From positions 1 to 52,537 of the forward strand of contig CAJTTN010000009.1 in assembly GCA_910579215.1 (NCBI GenBank): DNA of 52,537 bases, written 5' to 3'. Below, in pieces: positions 41,902 to 50,512 of the stretch. The stretch's first letter is position 1. The number at the start of each line of letters is the position of its first letter. This DNA comes from an uncultured Anaeroplasmataceae bacterium (GTDB lineage Bacteria > Bacillota_I > Bacilli_A > Acholeplasmatales > Anaeroplasmataceae). The position numbers were made by a program, and so were the translations under genes. The notes beneath the pieces were generated by a model. The model was not told where the DNA came from, searched no databases, and worked only from the letters and a program-made list of their open reading frames with translations.

Positions 41902-43044
41902 CTATTTCTTAGATTTTTTTGTATTTGTAGCTATGCTAGCTTTAGATTTAATCAAGCTTTTATCTGATTTAGCAGTAGAGGGTGCAGAATTGACCTTTAT
42001 TGTTGAGACTTTATCCGTAGGTTTTACTGCCGTTGTTTTCGTTTTAATTACTTTAATCTCTTTTTCCAATTTTTTCAGCTTTTCTAAATCATATTCTTTT
42101 TGTGTGATTAAAGATTTTCCCTTTGGAATAGATAAAATACCTTTATTGATTAAAGATTTTTGTTTAAGCTCTACAATGGAAGCTTCAAATCTTTCTGTTA
42201 CTCCACCCTGTAGGACTTCTACTCCTCTGTTAAATATTTTTTTAAATAGCTTATATATGGTAGGACGACTAGAATACATTTCAAATTCAATTTGCTGAAC
42301 GTAGTATTGCATTCTTGCTAATCTTTCTAAGGAAGCATCTCCATCAGCAAAGAAATTATCTATATCAGCACTTACTTTTGTACAATCGTGCATACATTCT
42401 TTTCCACTATTTAAATCCTTTATAATAGGACTAATTAAAGGATAAAACCCAATAATAAGGATTAGATACTGGCTAGTTTCCTGTTTAAGAAAAATAGCTC
42501 CTACGAAAATAGCAACAATAGCCATTAAAATAAAGAAATAAATATAAATGATACGACTCAAAAGATACTTATTTGTTGCCGCATGAATTCTACAAATATA
42601 CATATAGCTATATTCATCTGGAACATCCTTTGGAACATTAAATGCCTCATATTTTTCTTCACTTTGCATCTTAGGAAGTCCTCTTCTTATTGCCAATTCA
42701 TTTAATTCATTCGTCAGCTCACGATCATATTCTATTTTTGAAAATGGAGTGCCACAGACTCCAGTTTCATATAGCTGCAACAAATAAATCGCACTATCCT
42801 TATGACGATTCATAAAAGAAGAGGTAGATTCATTTATTAAAGTGATGGCAAAGGATATAATAGTACAAGTTACATTAGAAGCAGGATTTGATTTAATTTG
42901 TGGCAATATAGTTATGATCACTGGTACAATTGCAAGAACATAGAGAATAATACGGATAATTTTTATTTCAAAAAACATACGGTTTGAAGCATAATAAAAC
43001 TTTGCATATTTATCCTGTAGGCAACGTTCTTTAACCTTATTCAT
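41902..43044 (-). CDS. S-4TM-like putative pore-forming protein
   Basis: The 380-aa product has four TM helices in two pairs (about 28-47 and 54-72, then 163-184 and 190-210). The segment between them (LLQLYETGVCGTPFSKIEYD) and the NRMFFEIKIIRI start resemble the S-4TM family of putative pore-forming effectors known from nucleotide-signalling defence loci. The last 90 residues are a Lys/Ser/Thr-rich tail (ending ATNTKKSKK), which is unusual. No cyclase or other CBASS partner is adjacent. The family call is from memory of the pattern and is moderate. Confidence 0.5.
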   Translation of the reverse strand: MNKVKERCLQDKYAKFYYASNRMFFEIKIIRIILYVLAIVPVIITILPQIKSNPASNVTCTIISFAITLINESTSSFMNRHKDSAIYLLQLYETGVCGTPFSKIEYDRELTNELNELAIRRGLPKMQSEEKYEAFNVPKDVPDEYSYMYICRIHAATNKYLLSRIIYIYFFILMAIVAIFVGAIFLKQETSQYLILIIGFYPLISPIIKDLNSGKECMHDCTKVSADIDNFFADGDASLERLARMQYYVQQIEFEMYSSRPTIYKLFKKIFNRGVEVLQGGVTERFEASIVELKQKSLINKGILSIPKGKSLITQKEYDLEKLKKLEKEIKVIKTKTTAVKPTDKVSTIKVNSAPSTAKSDKSLIKSKASIATNTKKSKK

Positions 43045-43146
43045 ATATTCCCCTCCTCAAATACTAAACCTTATTATAAGAGAAAATTATTTTTTTGTCA
43101 ATAAACGACATATTGATAAGACATTTTTCCAATAATTCAATATAAC

Positions 43147-43764
43147 CTATTTCAAAATATCCTTTATTTTTGCAGCTAAAATTTCAATTGCAACATCATG
43201 CTTTGTATCATTAGGAATAATAATATCAGCATAACGCTTTGTTGGAGCAATATATTCATCATACATTGGTTTCACTGTGCTTAAATATTGCATGATAACA
43301 CTATCTAAATCTCTACCACGCTCATGTATATCTCTTTTCAATCTCCTTATAAAACGTATATCAGGATCAGATTCTACATAAATTAAAATATCACTTAGGG
43401 AACGAATTCTAGCATCATATAAAGCCATTATACCTTCTAAAATTATAACCTTTGTAGAATTAATTTCTTTCGTTTCATATTTCTTACGATTATGCTCTTT
43501 AAAATCATATACTGGACAATATATAGTTTGTCCTTCAATTAACTTAGATAAATCTTCATATAATAAATCCAAATCAAAGGAATTTGGATGATCATAATTA
43601 ATTTTTCTTCTTGCCTCTAAGGGGATATCATCCTGTAATTTATAATAATTATCTTGACAAATGACTGCCACATCTTCAGATTGAAAGTGATTAATAATTT
43701 CATCTACTACTGTTGTTTTTCCACTTGCTGTTCCACCAGCTATCGCAATTAAAATTGGTTTCAT
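43147..43764 (-). CDS. udk: Uridine kinase
   Basis: The 205-aa enzyme phosphorylates uridine and cytidine in pyrimidine salvage. The P-loop IAGGTASGKTTV is near the N-terminus, followed by CQDNYYK, NYDHPNSFDLDLL, YDFKEHNR, VIILEGIMAL, and RLKRDIHERGRDLDSVI. ATG 43764 has GGAGGG upstream, so I did not use the earlier in-frame start at 43776. It is monocistronic. Confidence 0.95.
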   Translation of the reverse strand: MKPILIAIAGGTASGKTTVVDEIINHFQSEDVAVICQDNYYKLQDDIPLEARRKINYDHPNSFDLDLLYEDLSKLIEGQTIYCPVYDFKEHNRKKYETKEINSTKVIILEGIMALYDARIRSLSDILIYVESDPDIRFIRRLKRDIHERGRDLDSVIMQYLSTVKPMYDEYIAPTKRYADIIIPNDTKHDVAIEILAAKIKDILK

Positions 43765-43843
43765 AAGGCCCTCCATGCATCGTTTAGTATTGTATCACAT
43801 TCTATTTAAAATATCGACAAAAAATTTAAACTAAAATGAAAAA

Positions 43844-43873
43844 AATCAGCTCATACTTAGGTAAGCTGATAAA
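43844..43873 (-). terminator. Terminator overlapping the end of the cinA-like gene
   Basis: ATCAGCT (minus strand, from 43870) pairs with AGCTGAT across the stop codon and is followed by TTTTTTC. Confidence 0.75.
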
Positions 43874-44324
43874 GTAATTGATCGATCACATAATTAACGG
43901 AAGCCTCTCTAACCTTTGTTCTTCCTATATCTCCAAATTGCATAGTAGAGGTAAATGTTTCTCCATTAATAAAAAAGCCAAAACATACCATACCAATGGG
44001 CTTCGTTGCAGTAGCTCCCGTTGGTCCAGCAATCCCCGAGATTCCTACTCCTATATTAGCATTTGCCTTTTTAGCACAGCCAATTGCCATCTCCTTGGCT
44101 ACCTGCTCACTAACTACTCCAAAGGTTTCAATCGTAGCATTAGACACATTAACCAAAGCCACCTTTGCCTCATTAGCATAGGTTACAAAGGACATATTAA
44201 ATACCTGTGATGCAGCAGGAACTTCTACAATACTAGAGGCTAGCAATCCTCCAGTACAGCTTTCGGCACAGCTTATCGTATACTTCTTATCTAGCAACAC
44301 TTCTACCAATTGCTTGTTTTTCAT
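43857..44324 (-). CDS. pncC: CinA C-terminal (PncC) nicotinamide-nucleotide amidase
   Basis: The 155-aa product is the stand-alone CinA C-terminal domain: TISCAESCTGGLLASSIVEV near 14, FVTYANEAKV, FGVVSEQVAKEMA and GISGIAGPTGATATKP. It deamidates NMN to NaMN in pyridine nucleotide recycling. ATG 44324 has AGGTGATT upstream; a GTG at 44333 is possible. Confidence 0.9.
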   Translation of the reverse strand: MKNKQLVEVLLDKKYTISCAESCTGGLLASSIVEVPAASQVFNMSFVTYANEAKVALVNVSNATIETFGVVSEQVAKEMAIGCAKKANANIGVGISGIAGPTGATATKPIGMVCFGFFINGETFTSTMQFGDIGRTKVREASVNYVIDQLLYQLT

Positions 44325-44370
44325 TTTAATCACCTACATACTAGTTTATCACAAAATAAAAAAAATAAAA

Positions 44371-44393
44371 GTAATCCCCAAAAAGAATTACTC
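44371..44393 (-). terminator. Terminator of the XRE regulator gene
   Basis: AGTAAT and ATTACT form a stem that overlaps the 3' end of the gene. On the minus strand TTTATTTTTTTT follows. Confidence 0.6.
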
Positions 44394-44666
44394 TTTTATA
44401 TTAATATGAAATATAATTTCCTTTAGCTCATTACAGATATTGTCTATCTTTTCATTTAAAAAGGCATCATCTAGTTGATCAACTCCGAGTAAATAATCAG
44501 TTGAAACATGTAAATACTTTGCAAGTCTTGCAATAATATCACTATTCATCAAAGTTACTTCATTAACATAATTGTCAAAAGTTCTTCTTTCAATATGTAA
44601 ATCCTTAGCAATTTTTCTTCTTTCCAAACCACGCTGTGTAATAATTTCTGAAAGTCTTGTTTTCAT
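44388..44666 (-). CDS. XRE-family transcriptional regulator
   Basis: The 92-aa product is a single helix-turn-helix domain: RLSEIITQRGLERRKIAKDL, RRTFDNYVNE as the recognition region, and IIARLAKYLHVSTDYLLGVD, followed by a short helical tail that may dimerise. Start ATG 44666 has GAGGTGATGATG upstream. It lies after the GHKL cassette on the same strand but is separated from it by a terminator, so control of the cassette is only a possibility. Confidence 0.85.
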   Translation of the reverse strand: MKTRLSEIITQRGLERRKIAKDLHIERRTFDNYVNEVTLMNSDIIARLAKYLHVSTDYLLGVDQLDDAFLNEKIDNICNELKEIIFHINIKE

Positions 44667-44849
44667 GTCATCATCACCTCTCGCTATATTTTACCATTTA
44701 TTTCAATATCTTTCTTTATAAAGGAAAGAAAAACACAATAAAAGAAATATTTTTCCTAAAAGCGAAAATTATTATAATGTTTAATTCGAAAAATAAAAAA
44801 ATTCTTAGATACCTATATTTAAAAGTCAATTATCTATTAATAAAAAATA

Positions 44850-44892
44850 AAAACTAATCTTAAGCTTCAAACGTTAACTTTAGATTAGTTTT
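44850..44892. terminator. Terminator of the GHKL cassette
   Basis: AAACTAATCT pairs with AGATTAGTTT around about 20 nt, and on the minus strand a T-rich run follows. The stretch 44667-44850 is AT-rich with no gene seen. Confidence 0.65.
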
Positions 44893-44904
44893 ACATTATA
44901 GATC

Positions 44905-45642
44905 CTATCTACCTGTAAGGATTTTTATAAATTTAGGATAAATTAACTCATAAATCTCTTCTTCTGTCATTATGTCAATTAGCATTACAGAGCCTATTTT
45001 AGAGGTTTCTTTAATCATTTCCGCATTTTGCTTACTCAAAATAGAGATATTATATTTTTCCCATATATCTTTTTGGGCTCTAATAACGGCCAAGGTTACA
45101 TTTCTAAGCATACCTATATTTCTATAACAAAAATTACGATAAGTTTCCGGGTTAGAAAAAAGATATTTAGTCAAACTATATTTATTAGGTTTATTCTCTT
45201 CCACTGACATTTGTACCATAAAGAAAAGATGTGAGATGACACCAAGCATTAAGGCTCTTCTAGAATCTGTAATTAACCAGCTAGAGGTGATATAGTCTAC
45301 TCCCATAGATTTTGAATAATTTTGAGCTACCTTATAAGCCTTTTCAAACGTTATCCATGCCCAAAATCTAGGATTACATAGAATATATCTTGGAAGATGC
45401 TTTAAATGCTCATAAATGCATATGCCGTTGTCTAATGACATGTCTATAGAATCAGAACTATCTTTAAGATCGAAATCTTCAATACTATATTCTTTTTCCT
45501 CAAAGGGCTCAAAGCCTAAATATTGGCGCAACCACAAGGAATCAGTTGGATTTTTTTTAAGATTATTATAAACATCCTCTGGATTTTTCTGTAAAGTTAT
45601 ATAAGCCACTTCAGACATTAATTTAATATTGATTTCCATCAT
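44905..45642 (-). CDS. Third gene of the GHKL cassette, unknown function
   Basis: The 245-aa product is soluble and mostly helical (for example RFWAWITFEKAYKVAQNYSK and MLGVISHLFFMVQMSV). No signal peptide, TM helix or catalytic motif that I recognise. It overlaps the upstream gene by 20 nt, so the two are coupled. A role together with the ATPase is inferred from this arrangement. Confidence 0.6.
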   Translation of the reverse strand: MMEINIKLMSEVAYITLQKNPEDVYNNLKKNPTDSLWLRQYLGFEPFEEKEYSIEDFDLKDSSDSIDMSLDNGICIYEHLKHLPRYILCNPRFWAWITFEKAYKVAQNYSKSMGVDYITSSWLITDSRRALMLGVISHLFFMVQMSVEENKPNKYSLTKYLFSNPETYRNFCYRNIGMLRNVTLAVIRAQKDIWEKYNISILSKQNAEMIKETSKIGSVMLIDIMTEEEIYELIYPKFIKILTGR

Positions 45643-46528
45643 CCATACCTCCCATCGTCATGGTTAGTCCAAAGATGTCATCCATAGCCTTAATCACTGG
45701 ACTGTTTAATAATTTTTGCGCCTCAAAATAAGGATTCATTTGCATGAAATATTCATCTGTTAATTCCTCACCATTTCGATTATAATAAGCTATACAAAAG
45801 GCATTAAACCACTTTTTTTCTATTCTAATATTGTCTATCGTGTCGCCTATTCTTTGCATCTCTGCTAAGGCATAGCTTAAAGCTGGAACTGCAATAATAG
45901 CAAAATATAAATTTTGAAATTTACGAATTCTTTTGGTTTTGTCATATTCATTCCATTGATCCTGTGGTAAGGATATGATTATTTTTTCATCAGCTAGTTC
46001 AACTCTCATCGTCTTATCTGTTATATTTGTATCCTTTATGACAAGAAAAATAGAAGATTTTTCTGAACTTTCTTTTTCATTAAATTCAATTCTACTCGTA
46101 TAGCCGTCATCGATTCCGATAATATCATTCTTTTCAACAAAAAAATCATAATCGCTATAATCATCTAAGAAATCATTACATTTATAATTAGCTATATCTC
46201 TTTTAGCTACAATAAATAGGGAAATATCCACTTTACCGTTGATATCCATTAATGGAATTTTTATATCATTCATATCATCTGTTAGGATATAATGCTTTCT
46301 AAGCATAGTCTGTGGGCACTCCACTATGCAAACAGCTTCGGCAAATCCTTCATTCAATAATGCCTTCATATAATTACAGTCAATGTTACAGCGAATATTA
46401 TCTAATATCAAATATTCATCTGTTATAACCTCATTATATTCTAAGGACAAGGTGGAATTTTTATATTGTGAATATTGTTTATTATTATTTAATACTGGAT
46501 ATGGAAAAAGTCGTTTACCTACACGCAT
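45623..46528 (-). CDS. Second gene of the GHKL cassette, unknown function
   Basis: The 301-aa product is soluble. The N-terminal two thirds are beta-rich (YLILDNIRCNIDCNYMKALL, VDISLFIVAKRDI), the last third helical (FAIIAVPALSYALAEMQRI). No catalytic motif recognised. It overlaps the ATPase gene by 14 nt and the third gene by 20 nt. An adaptor or substrate-recognition role is a guess. Confidence 0.6.
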   Translation of the reverse strand: MRVGKRLFPYPVLNNNKQYSQYKNSTLSLEYNEVITDEYLILDNIRCNIDCNYMKALLNEGFAEAVCIVECPQTMLRKHYILTDDMNDIKIPLMDINGKVDISLFIVAKRDIANYKCNDFLDDYSDYDFFVEKNDIIGIDDGYTSRIEFNEKESSEKSSIFLVIKDTNITDKTMRVELADEKIIISLPQDQWNEYDKTKRIRKFQNLYFAIIAVPALSYALAEMQRIGDTIDNIRIEKKWFNAFCIAYYNRNGEELTDEYFMQMNPYFEAQKLLNSPVIKAMDDIFGLTMTMGGMDDGNQY

Positions 46529-48410
46529 ATAATTTTACCTCACTACTAAATAATTCTGGCTGATTGGTAATCATCTCTATTTTTATTTTTTGACCATTCT
46601 TAACAGAAAAACGAATTTTTCTTCTGTTGATAATTTGTGCTCTTTGTCCATTTATTGTACAGGCCATGACAAAAACCTGTGTCCTAGTACCACTATCATC
46701 TAAAGCAAACAGCTCTAAACATACATCAGGTTCATCTATAGTAGAGGTAAATAGTAAAGCATACATTTGTGTTTTTTTATTCAAACAGATGAGTCGATAG
46801 GTCATGCCCTTAAGCTCTGAGTATTTTACTATGGTATGAGCTGAGCTAACTTTTTCACCATTTTTATGGCTTTCTCCTCGTTCCATATTATGACTTGAGC
46901 CTTTTCTATGTTCGTCTGAAGGGATTGTTTCCTCAAGGCCATCATCCTCAACTAACTCCTCTCCCTCTTCATCTGGAGCATATGCAGTCAATTTTAAATC
47001 TGTAGATTTCACTTTTTTTGTGGAAATTGCAGGCTGATCTAAAATCGCATTTTTTTCAGATTGCTCTAAAGAATTTCCCATTTCTTCTCCAGGGATAAAG
47101 TAACCAGCCCCCTCAACATCCGTTTGAAAATTATCACTAGATGCCAAATGATCCATAATATGTTTTCTAATATCATCTAAAAGACGCTTATAAATCCCTC
47201 GTATTTCTGCACGCTCTTTATCATCCTCTATTCGATTAAATTCCCAATTGGTATGCTGCGGATTCTCAACATTTCGCAAAATTGAATTAAGCTTATTATC
47301 TTCAATGATGCACATAGCACTACAAGGCAAGGTAGTTATTTTTTCAATATCCCTAATTTTCATAAATGGGTATCGAATCATTACACATCCATTTGTAGCA
47401 AGATGCTCATTATCATTATTAAATTCCCTAAGATATAGCTTAGCCTTACCAAGCTCTTGAAAATCTATTTCATCCTCATAACGGTTTTCTCCATCTGTCA
47501 GTAGTAGATATTGGGATATTATAGATTTCCTACTAGGCTTATTGATGAGTGTTTCATCAAATACGATAGCTTTTAGAGTTTCTTTATTTATTAGCATATC
47601 ATCTACGATTACCTCTAAGTCTTCAAAAACAATTGCGCTAATAAAGCTTTCTAGAATTTTTGATATTATATCAGCCTTCCACCCTGCAGGATTTTTAAAT
47701 CCTAAAATGAAAATATCTGTACCTGTTTTGCCCCCTCTTTTATAATCCTTATCTAAATTGAATTCCCCTAAAATCGGTTCATTCTTTATAGAAGAGCCAT
47801 AATATCCTATACCTATAGTCTTTTCTGTTGTTCCTTCCTGCTTAGCAGAACAAAGCTTACAAATACCTTGATATCCCTTCTCCTTGTTTTCCGTAATTGT
47901 AGAATAAAAAACTGTATTAAATTGAGATGTAACAAATGTAGCAAATTTACCAATACCTTTAGACCCGCCACTTGTAGCTGCCTTATTGGATAAGCCTGAA
48001 CCATGAATCATATAATGCCAGGGTGTATTATCTCCACCACTAACACCTACTAAGCCCTTCGTATTAAAATCACTAATTCTTAAGCAATGAATTTCTTTGT
48101 CTTGAATTTGGACAGACATCTTTTCTAATTGATCATAAATTTTTTTATTAGTTTCCCAAGTTTCTTTACAATTTGTTATTTGTTTTTCTAGAGCTTCAAT
48201 TTGTGGTATTTCTTCTCGTTTAATAATGAAAGATTTAAATTCTATCTTAACAGGTCCCTTTGCAGTCTTTCTCCTTGCATCAATTGAATTTTGGCAAAGC
48301 TCTCTAGCTAAAGAGGCAATGGGATCCTTTTTAAAGGTTTCCATGTCAGAAGTATCTAACCCCTGATCCTGTGTATAGCCATTTCCAGGAAATCTCCACA
48401 TATTTTCCAT
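46515..48410 (-). CDS. GHKL-type ATPase of a three-gene cassette
   Basis: The 631-aa product has a Bergerat ATP-binding fold: N-box ASLARELCQNSIDARRK near 33-49 with Glu and Asn, a G1-like ISDFNTKGL near 111, and G2 GGSKGIGKFATF near 147. This relates it to Hsp90, MutL and MORC. The middle part (about 250-430) is alpha/beta, followed by an acidic linker (DEEGEELVEDDGLEETIPSD) and a beta-rich C-terminal domain of about 120 residues. TTAGGAGGTT precedes ATG 48410. I do not recognise a named system, but ATPases of this type lead several phage-defence operons. Confidence 0.75.
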   Translation of the reverse strand: MENMWRFPGNGYTQDQGLDTSDMETFKKDPIASLARELCQNSIDARRKTAKGPVKIEFKSFIIKREEIPQIEALEKQITNCKETWETNKKIYDQLEKMSVQIQDKEIHCLRISDFNTKGLVGVSGGDNTPWHYMIHGSGLSNKAATSGGSKGIGKFATFVTSQFNTVFYSTITENKEKGYQGICKLCSAKQEGTTEKTIGIGYYGSSIKNEPILGEFNLDKDYKRGGKTGTDIFILGFKNPAGWKADIISKILESFISAIVFEDLEVIVDDMLINKETLKAIVFDETLINKPSRKSIISQYLLLTDGENRYEDEIDFQELGKAKLYLREFNNDNEHLATNGCVMIRYPFMKIRDIEKITTLPCSAMCIIEDNKLNSILRNVENPQHTNWEFNRIEDDKERAEIRGIYKRLLDDIRKHIMDHLASSDNFQTDVEGAGYFIPGEEMGNSLEQSEKNAILDQPAISTKKVKSTDLKLTAYAPDEEGEELVEDDGLEETIPSDEHRKGSSHNMERGESHKNGEKVSSAHTIVKYSELKGMTYRLICLNKKTQMYALLFTSTIDEPDVCLELFALDDSGTRTQVFVMACTINGQRAQIINRRKIRFSVKNGQKIKIEMITNQPELFSSEVKLYACR

Positions 48411-48422
48411 GATTTGAACCTC

Positions 48423-48498
48423 CTAACATTTTAGTTATATTCTAACATTTTTCTTAATAAAAGTCTATATAAGGAAATCAAGTGACATTGAATGTTAG
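48423..48498 (-). promoter_or_regulatory. Repeated CTAACATT motifs upstream of the GHKL cassette
   Basis: CTAACATT occurs at 48423-48430 and 48442-48449 in the same orientation, 19 nt apart, and inverted (AATGTTAG) at 48491-48498. The first lies at the Shine-Dalgarno and the second near a TAGAAT/TATAAC -10-like region. This suggests an operator. Confidence 0.45.
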
Positions 48499-48587
48499 AA
48501 TCAATTACAATATTTGAAAAAGTTAGACAATACTTATAAAAAATTAATTTTGTTACTTATTCTTTTTTATTATTTTTTAACAAATAA

Positions 48588-48616
48588 AAAAACAAGCTCA
48601 AATAAGCTTGCAAATC
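48588..48616 (-). terminator. Terminator of the truncated Pro/Gln-rich gene
   Basis: On the minus strand CAAGCT pairs with AGCTTG, followed by TTTTTTT. Confidence 0.7.
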
Positions 48617-48625
48617 ATATTACTA

Positions 48626-48892
48626 TTAGAATCCAAATGGTACATTTCCCATAGGTGGAACCATTCCTTGGAAGCCTTGTGGATTAACATTAGGTGTCTG
48701 TTGTGCAAATGGATCTGTACCTACATTTCCCTGATATTGTCCTGGCATATATGGCTGTTGTGGGAATTGTGGATACATCATAGGTTGCTGATACATTGGT
48801 TGACCTTGAACATACTCGTTTATCATTACATTTTCTGCTGACGTAGAATATGTTGGAATATTGATGTGTCTTTTTACACAGTTATTTACTAC
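48626..48892 (-). pseudogene. C-terminal fragment of a Pro/Gln/Met-rich protein
   Basis: From an internal Met at 48826 the frame encodes 66 residues of low-complexity tail (GQPMYQQPMMYPQFPQQPYM and similar, ending GNVPFGF). The frame stays open upstream through VNNCVKRHINIPTYSTSAEN to 48893, where the 29-nt direct repeat begins. There is no start with a ribosome binding site, but the gene keeps its terminator. I read it as the 3' end of a gene cut off by a rearrangement at the repeat. The original family is not recognisable. Confidence 0.6.
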
Positions 48893-48921
48893 ATGTGGGT
48901 GACTTAAAATGGCCTACATAA
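48893..48921 (+). repeat. 29-nt direct repeat, copy 1
   Basis: The repeat runs from ATGTGGGTGACTTAAAA to GGCCTACATAA. It matches copy 2 at 50880-50908 with one mismatch (T for G). It is weakly palindromic at its ends (ATGTGGG/CCTACAT). Flanking sequences differ between the copies. Confidence 0.8.
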
Positions 48922-49071
48922 CACGGATTTTATAGCTTATACAAGCCATTTTTTAGTCTTTAAACAATTCACTTGCTGACAACCTTAAAATGTTTTTTTC
49001 GAGTTTTTTATTTTTCAAAACCACCATTTTTGCGACGTTTTTCAAGAATAACCAGCAAACACTTTTTTTAT

Positions 49072-50013
49072 TTATTTTATAAAGCTATTATACAAATATT
49101 CTAATCTTATTTTTAAGGTTTTCAAATAATACTCTTTTCGATTATCTGAAATTACTAATACATCCTCAAACATACTTGGAATCCCATTAATAAAATCTTC
49201 AATCGTTTTAAATTTACTAATAAACATATTGTATATCTTCAGTATTGTTTCAGGCTTATTAAACTTTATATAATTCAATATATTAATCGATGTTATTCTT
49301 TTCTCATCATCATCTTCATACGCTGTAACACCATTAATAGCACTGCTGTATAATTTAGCTTCATCATTTAAAATACTAACTAATCTTTCTTCACTTGTTT
49401 TGCCATAAAAACAATTACCACAGTCATAAATAGGAGCTAAACAATATTTATTTTCTGCTTTATATTTAATTACTCCCCAATTATCTTCATTTCTATCATT
49501 GTTATTAATTAACATATCAATTAATACAACTTCCCAAAATCGTTCTTCAGCACCTACAATGTTGCTTAAGACAGTATTATGTTTTAATTGAAAAATAATT
49601 TCATTAATATTTGAAGCAGAATGAATATTACTATCTCTTCTTTCCATAATTAATGGGTTAGTATCATTTCTTAGAGCTGTGTATGGAATTAATAATTCAT
49701 TATAATCATTTTTAATAAAATCTTTACAAGCACATACAACCTTATTTCTTTTACCATCAAAACAAATTCCTAATAATGTTTCATGAACATCATAGCCTAA
49801 TATTTTATAAATGTTGCTACCAATGTATTCACTTATAGGAGATGTAACATAAGATAAATCATTTACTTTTTTCATTCCAATTGTATTTTTAGGAAACTTT
49901 AAAAACCAAAATTCATTATTATAAAGAATTCCACGTTTCTCTCCAGCTCTACCGCCGTATTGTAAATTTCTACTACTTAATTCACAATTTGAAAAATCTA
50001 TCATTTTCATCAT
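49072..50013 (-). CDS. HipA-like kinase, probable toxin of a TA pair
   Basis: The 313-aa product shows the HipA/CtkA-type kinase motifs: catalytic loop DMLINNNDRNEDNWGVI near 166, and metal-binding IYDCGNCF near 193. An N-terminal KRGILYNNEFWFLKFPK fits the nucleotide-binding lysine region. HipA kinases phosphorylate translation factors or other proteins and stop growth. ATG 50013 overlaps the upstream gene by ATGA, with AGGAGG upstream. It lacks the N-terminal HipA subdomain, as in compact relatives. Confidence 0.75.
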   Translation of the reverse strand: MMKMIDFSNCELSSRNLQYGGRAGEKRGILYNNEFWFLKFPKNTIGMKKVNDLSYVTSPISEYIGSNIYKILGYDVHETLLGICFDGKRNKVVCACKDFIKNDYNELLIPYTALRNDTNPLIMERRDSNIHSASNINEIIFQLKHNTVLSNIVGAEERFWEVVLIDMLINNNDRNEDNWGVIKYKAENKYCLAPIYDCGNCFYGKTSEERLVSILNDEAKLYSSAINGVTAYEDDDEKRITSINILNYIKFNKPETILKIYNMFISKFKTIEDFINGIPSMFEDVLVISDNRKEYYLKTLKIRLEYLYNSFIK

Positions 50014-50396
50014 AAACAATACCTCCTAGTTAGTATTCTCCACTCTGTTTCAGTAATAATATGTTGTGATGCTTCTTTTTTTCCTTGAGAATCAATCGCA
50101 TCTGCCAAATTCATGTAAAGACCATAATCATCCAATATATCAGCTTCTTCAGCTTTATTAATTAAATCTTCCATAGTTATAGATAACTCAAAATCAATTT
50201 CTATTTCATTATTGATATAATTATATACTCTATTTTCTATTATATCTTTTTTTATAAGATTCAAAATATATTTATTAATATTTCCTACATTATTAATTTT
50301 ATTGATTAGCAATTTATCATCATTACGAATTCTTAATTTAATTGTGCGATAATTATCTTTAATAAAAGAATTTATGTATTTTTGTTGATCAAACAT
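50010..50396 (-). CDS. Ribbon-helix-helix-like antitoxin partner
   Basis: The 128-aa product begins with an RHH pattern (YRTIKLRIRNDDKLLINKIN, then NINKYILNLIKKDI), expected to bind DNA as a dimer. The acidic C-terminal half (EIDFELSITMEDLINKAEEA) probably wraps the kinase. It precedes and overlaps the HipA-like gene, the normal antitoxin-first order. ATG 50396 has AGAGGTG upstream. The pairing with a kinase is inferred from context. Confidence 0.65.
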   Translation of the reverse strand: MFDQQKYINSFIKDNYRTIKLRIRNDDKLLINKINNVGNINKYILNLIKKDIIENRVYNYINNEIEIDFELSITMEDLINKAEEADILDDYGLYMNLADAIDSQGKKEASQHIITETEWRILTRRYCL

Positions 50397-50512
50397 TAAA
50401 AACACCTCTTTCTAGTATTATTATATTACATTTGGGGGCAAATGTAAACATTAATATATTACTTCGTGTCAAATATTTTTGGAAAAAAAGATAAAATAAA
50501 CATAAGTCTGTG

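Noticed and set aside
41902..48410. CBASS or retron defence system
   Set aside because: An S-4TM-like protein, a GHKL ATPase and an RT occur in the window, but no cyclase or msr-msd structure is seen, and the RT has a TR/VR pair instead.
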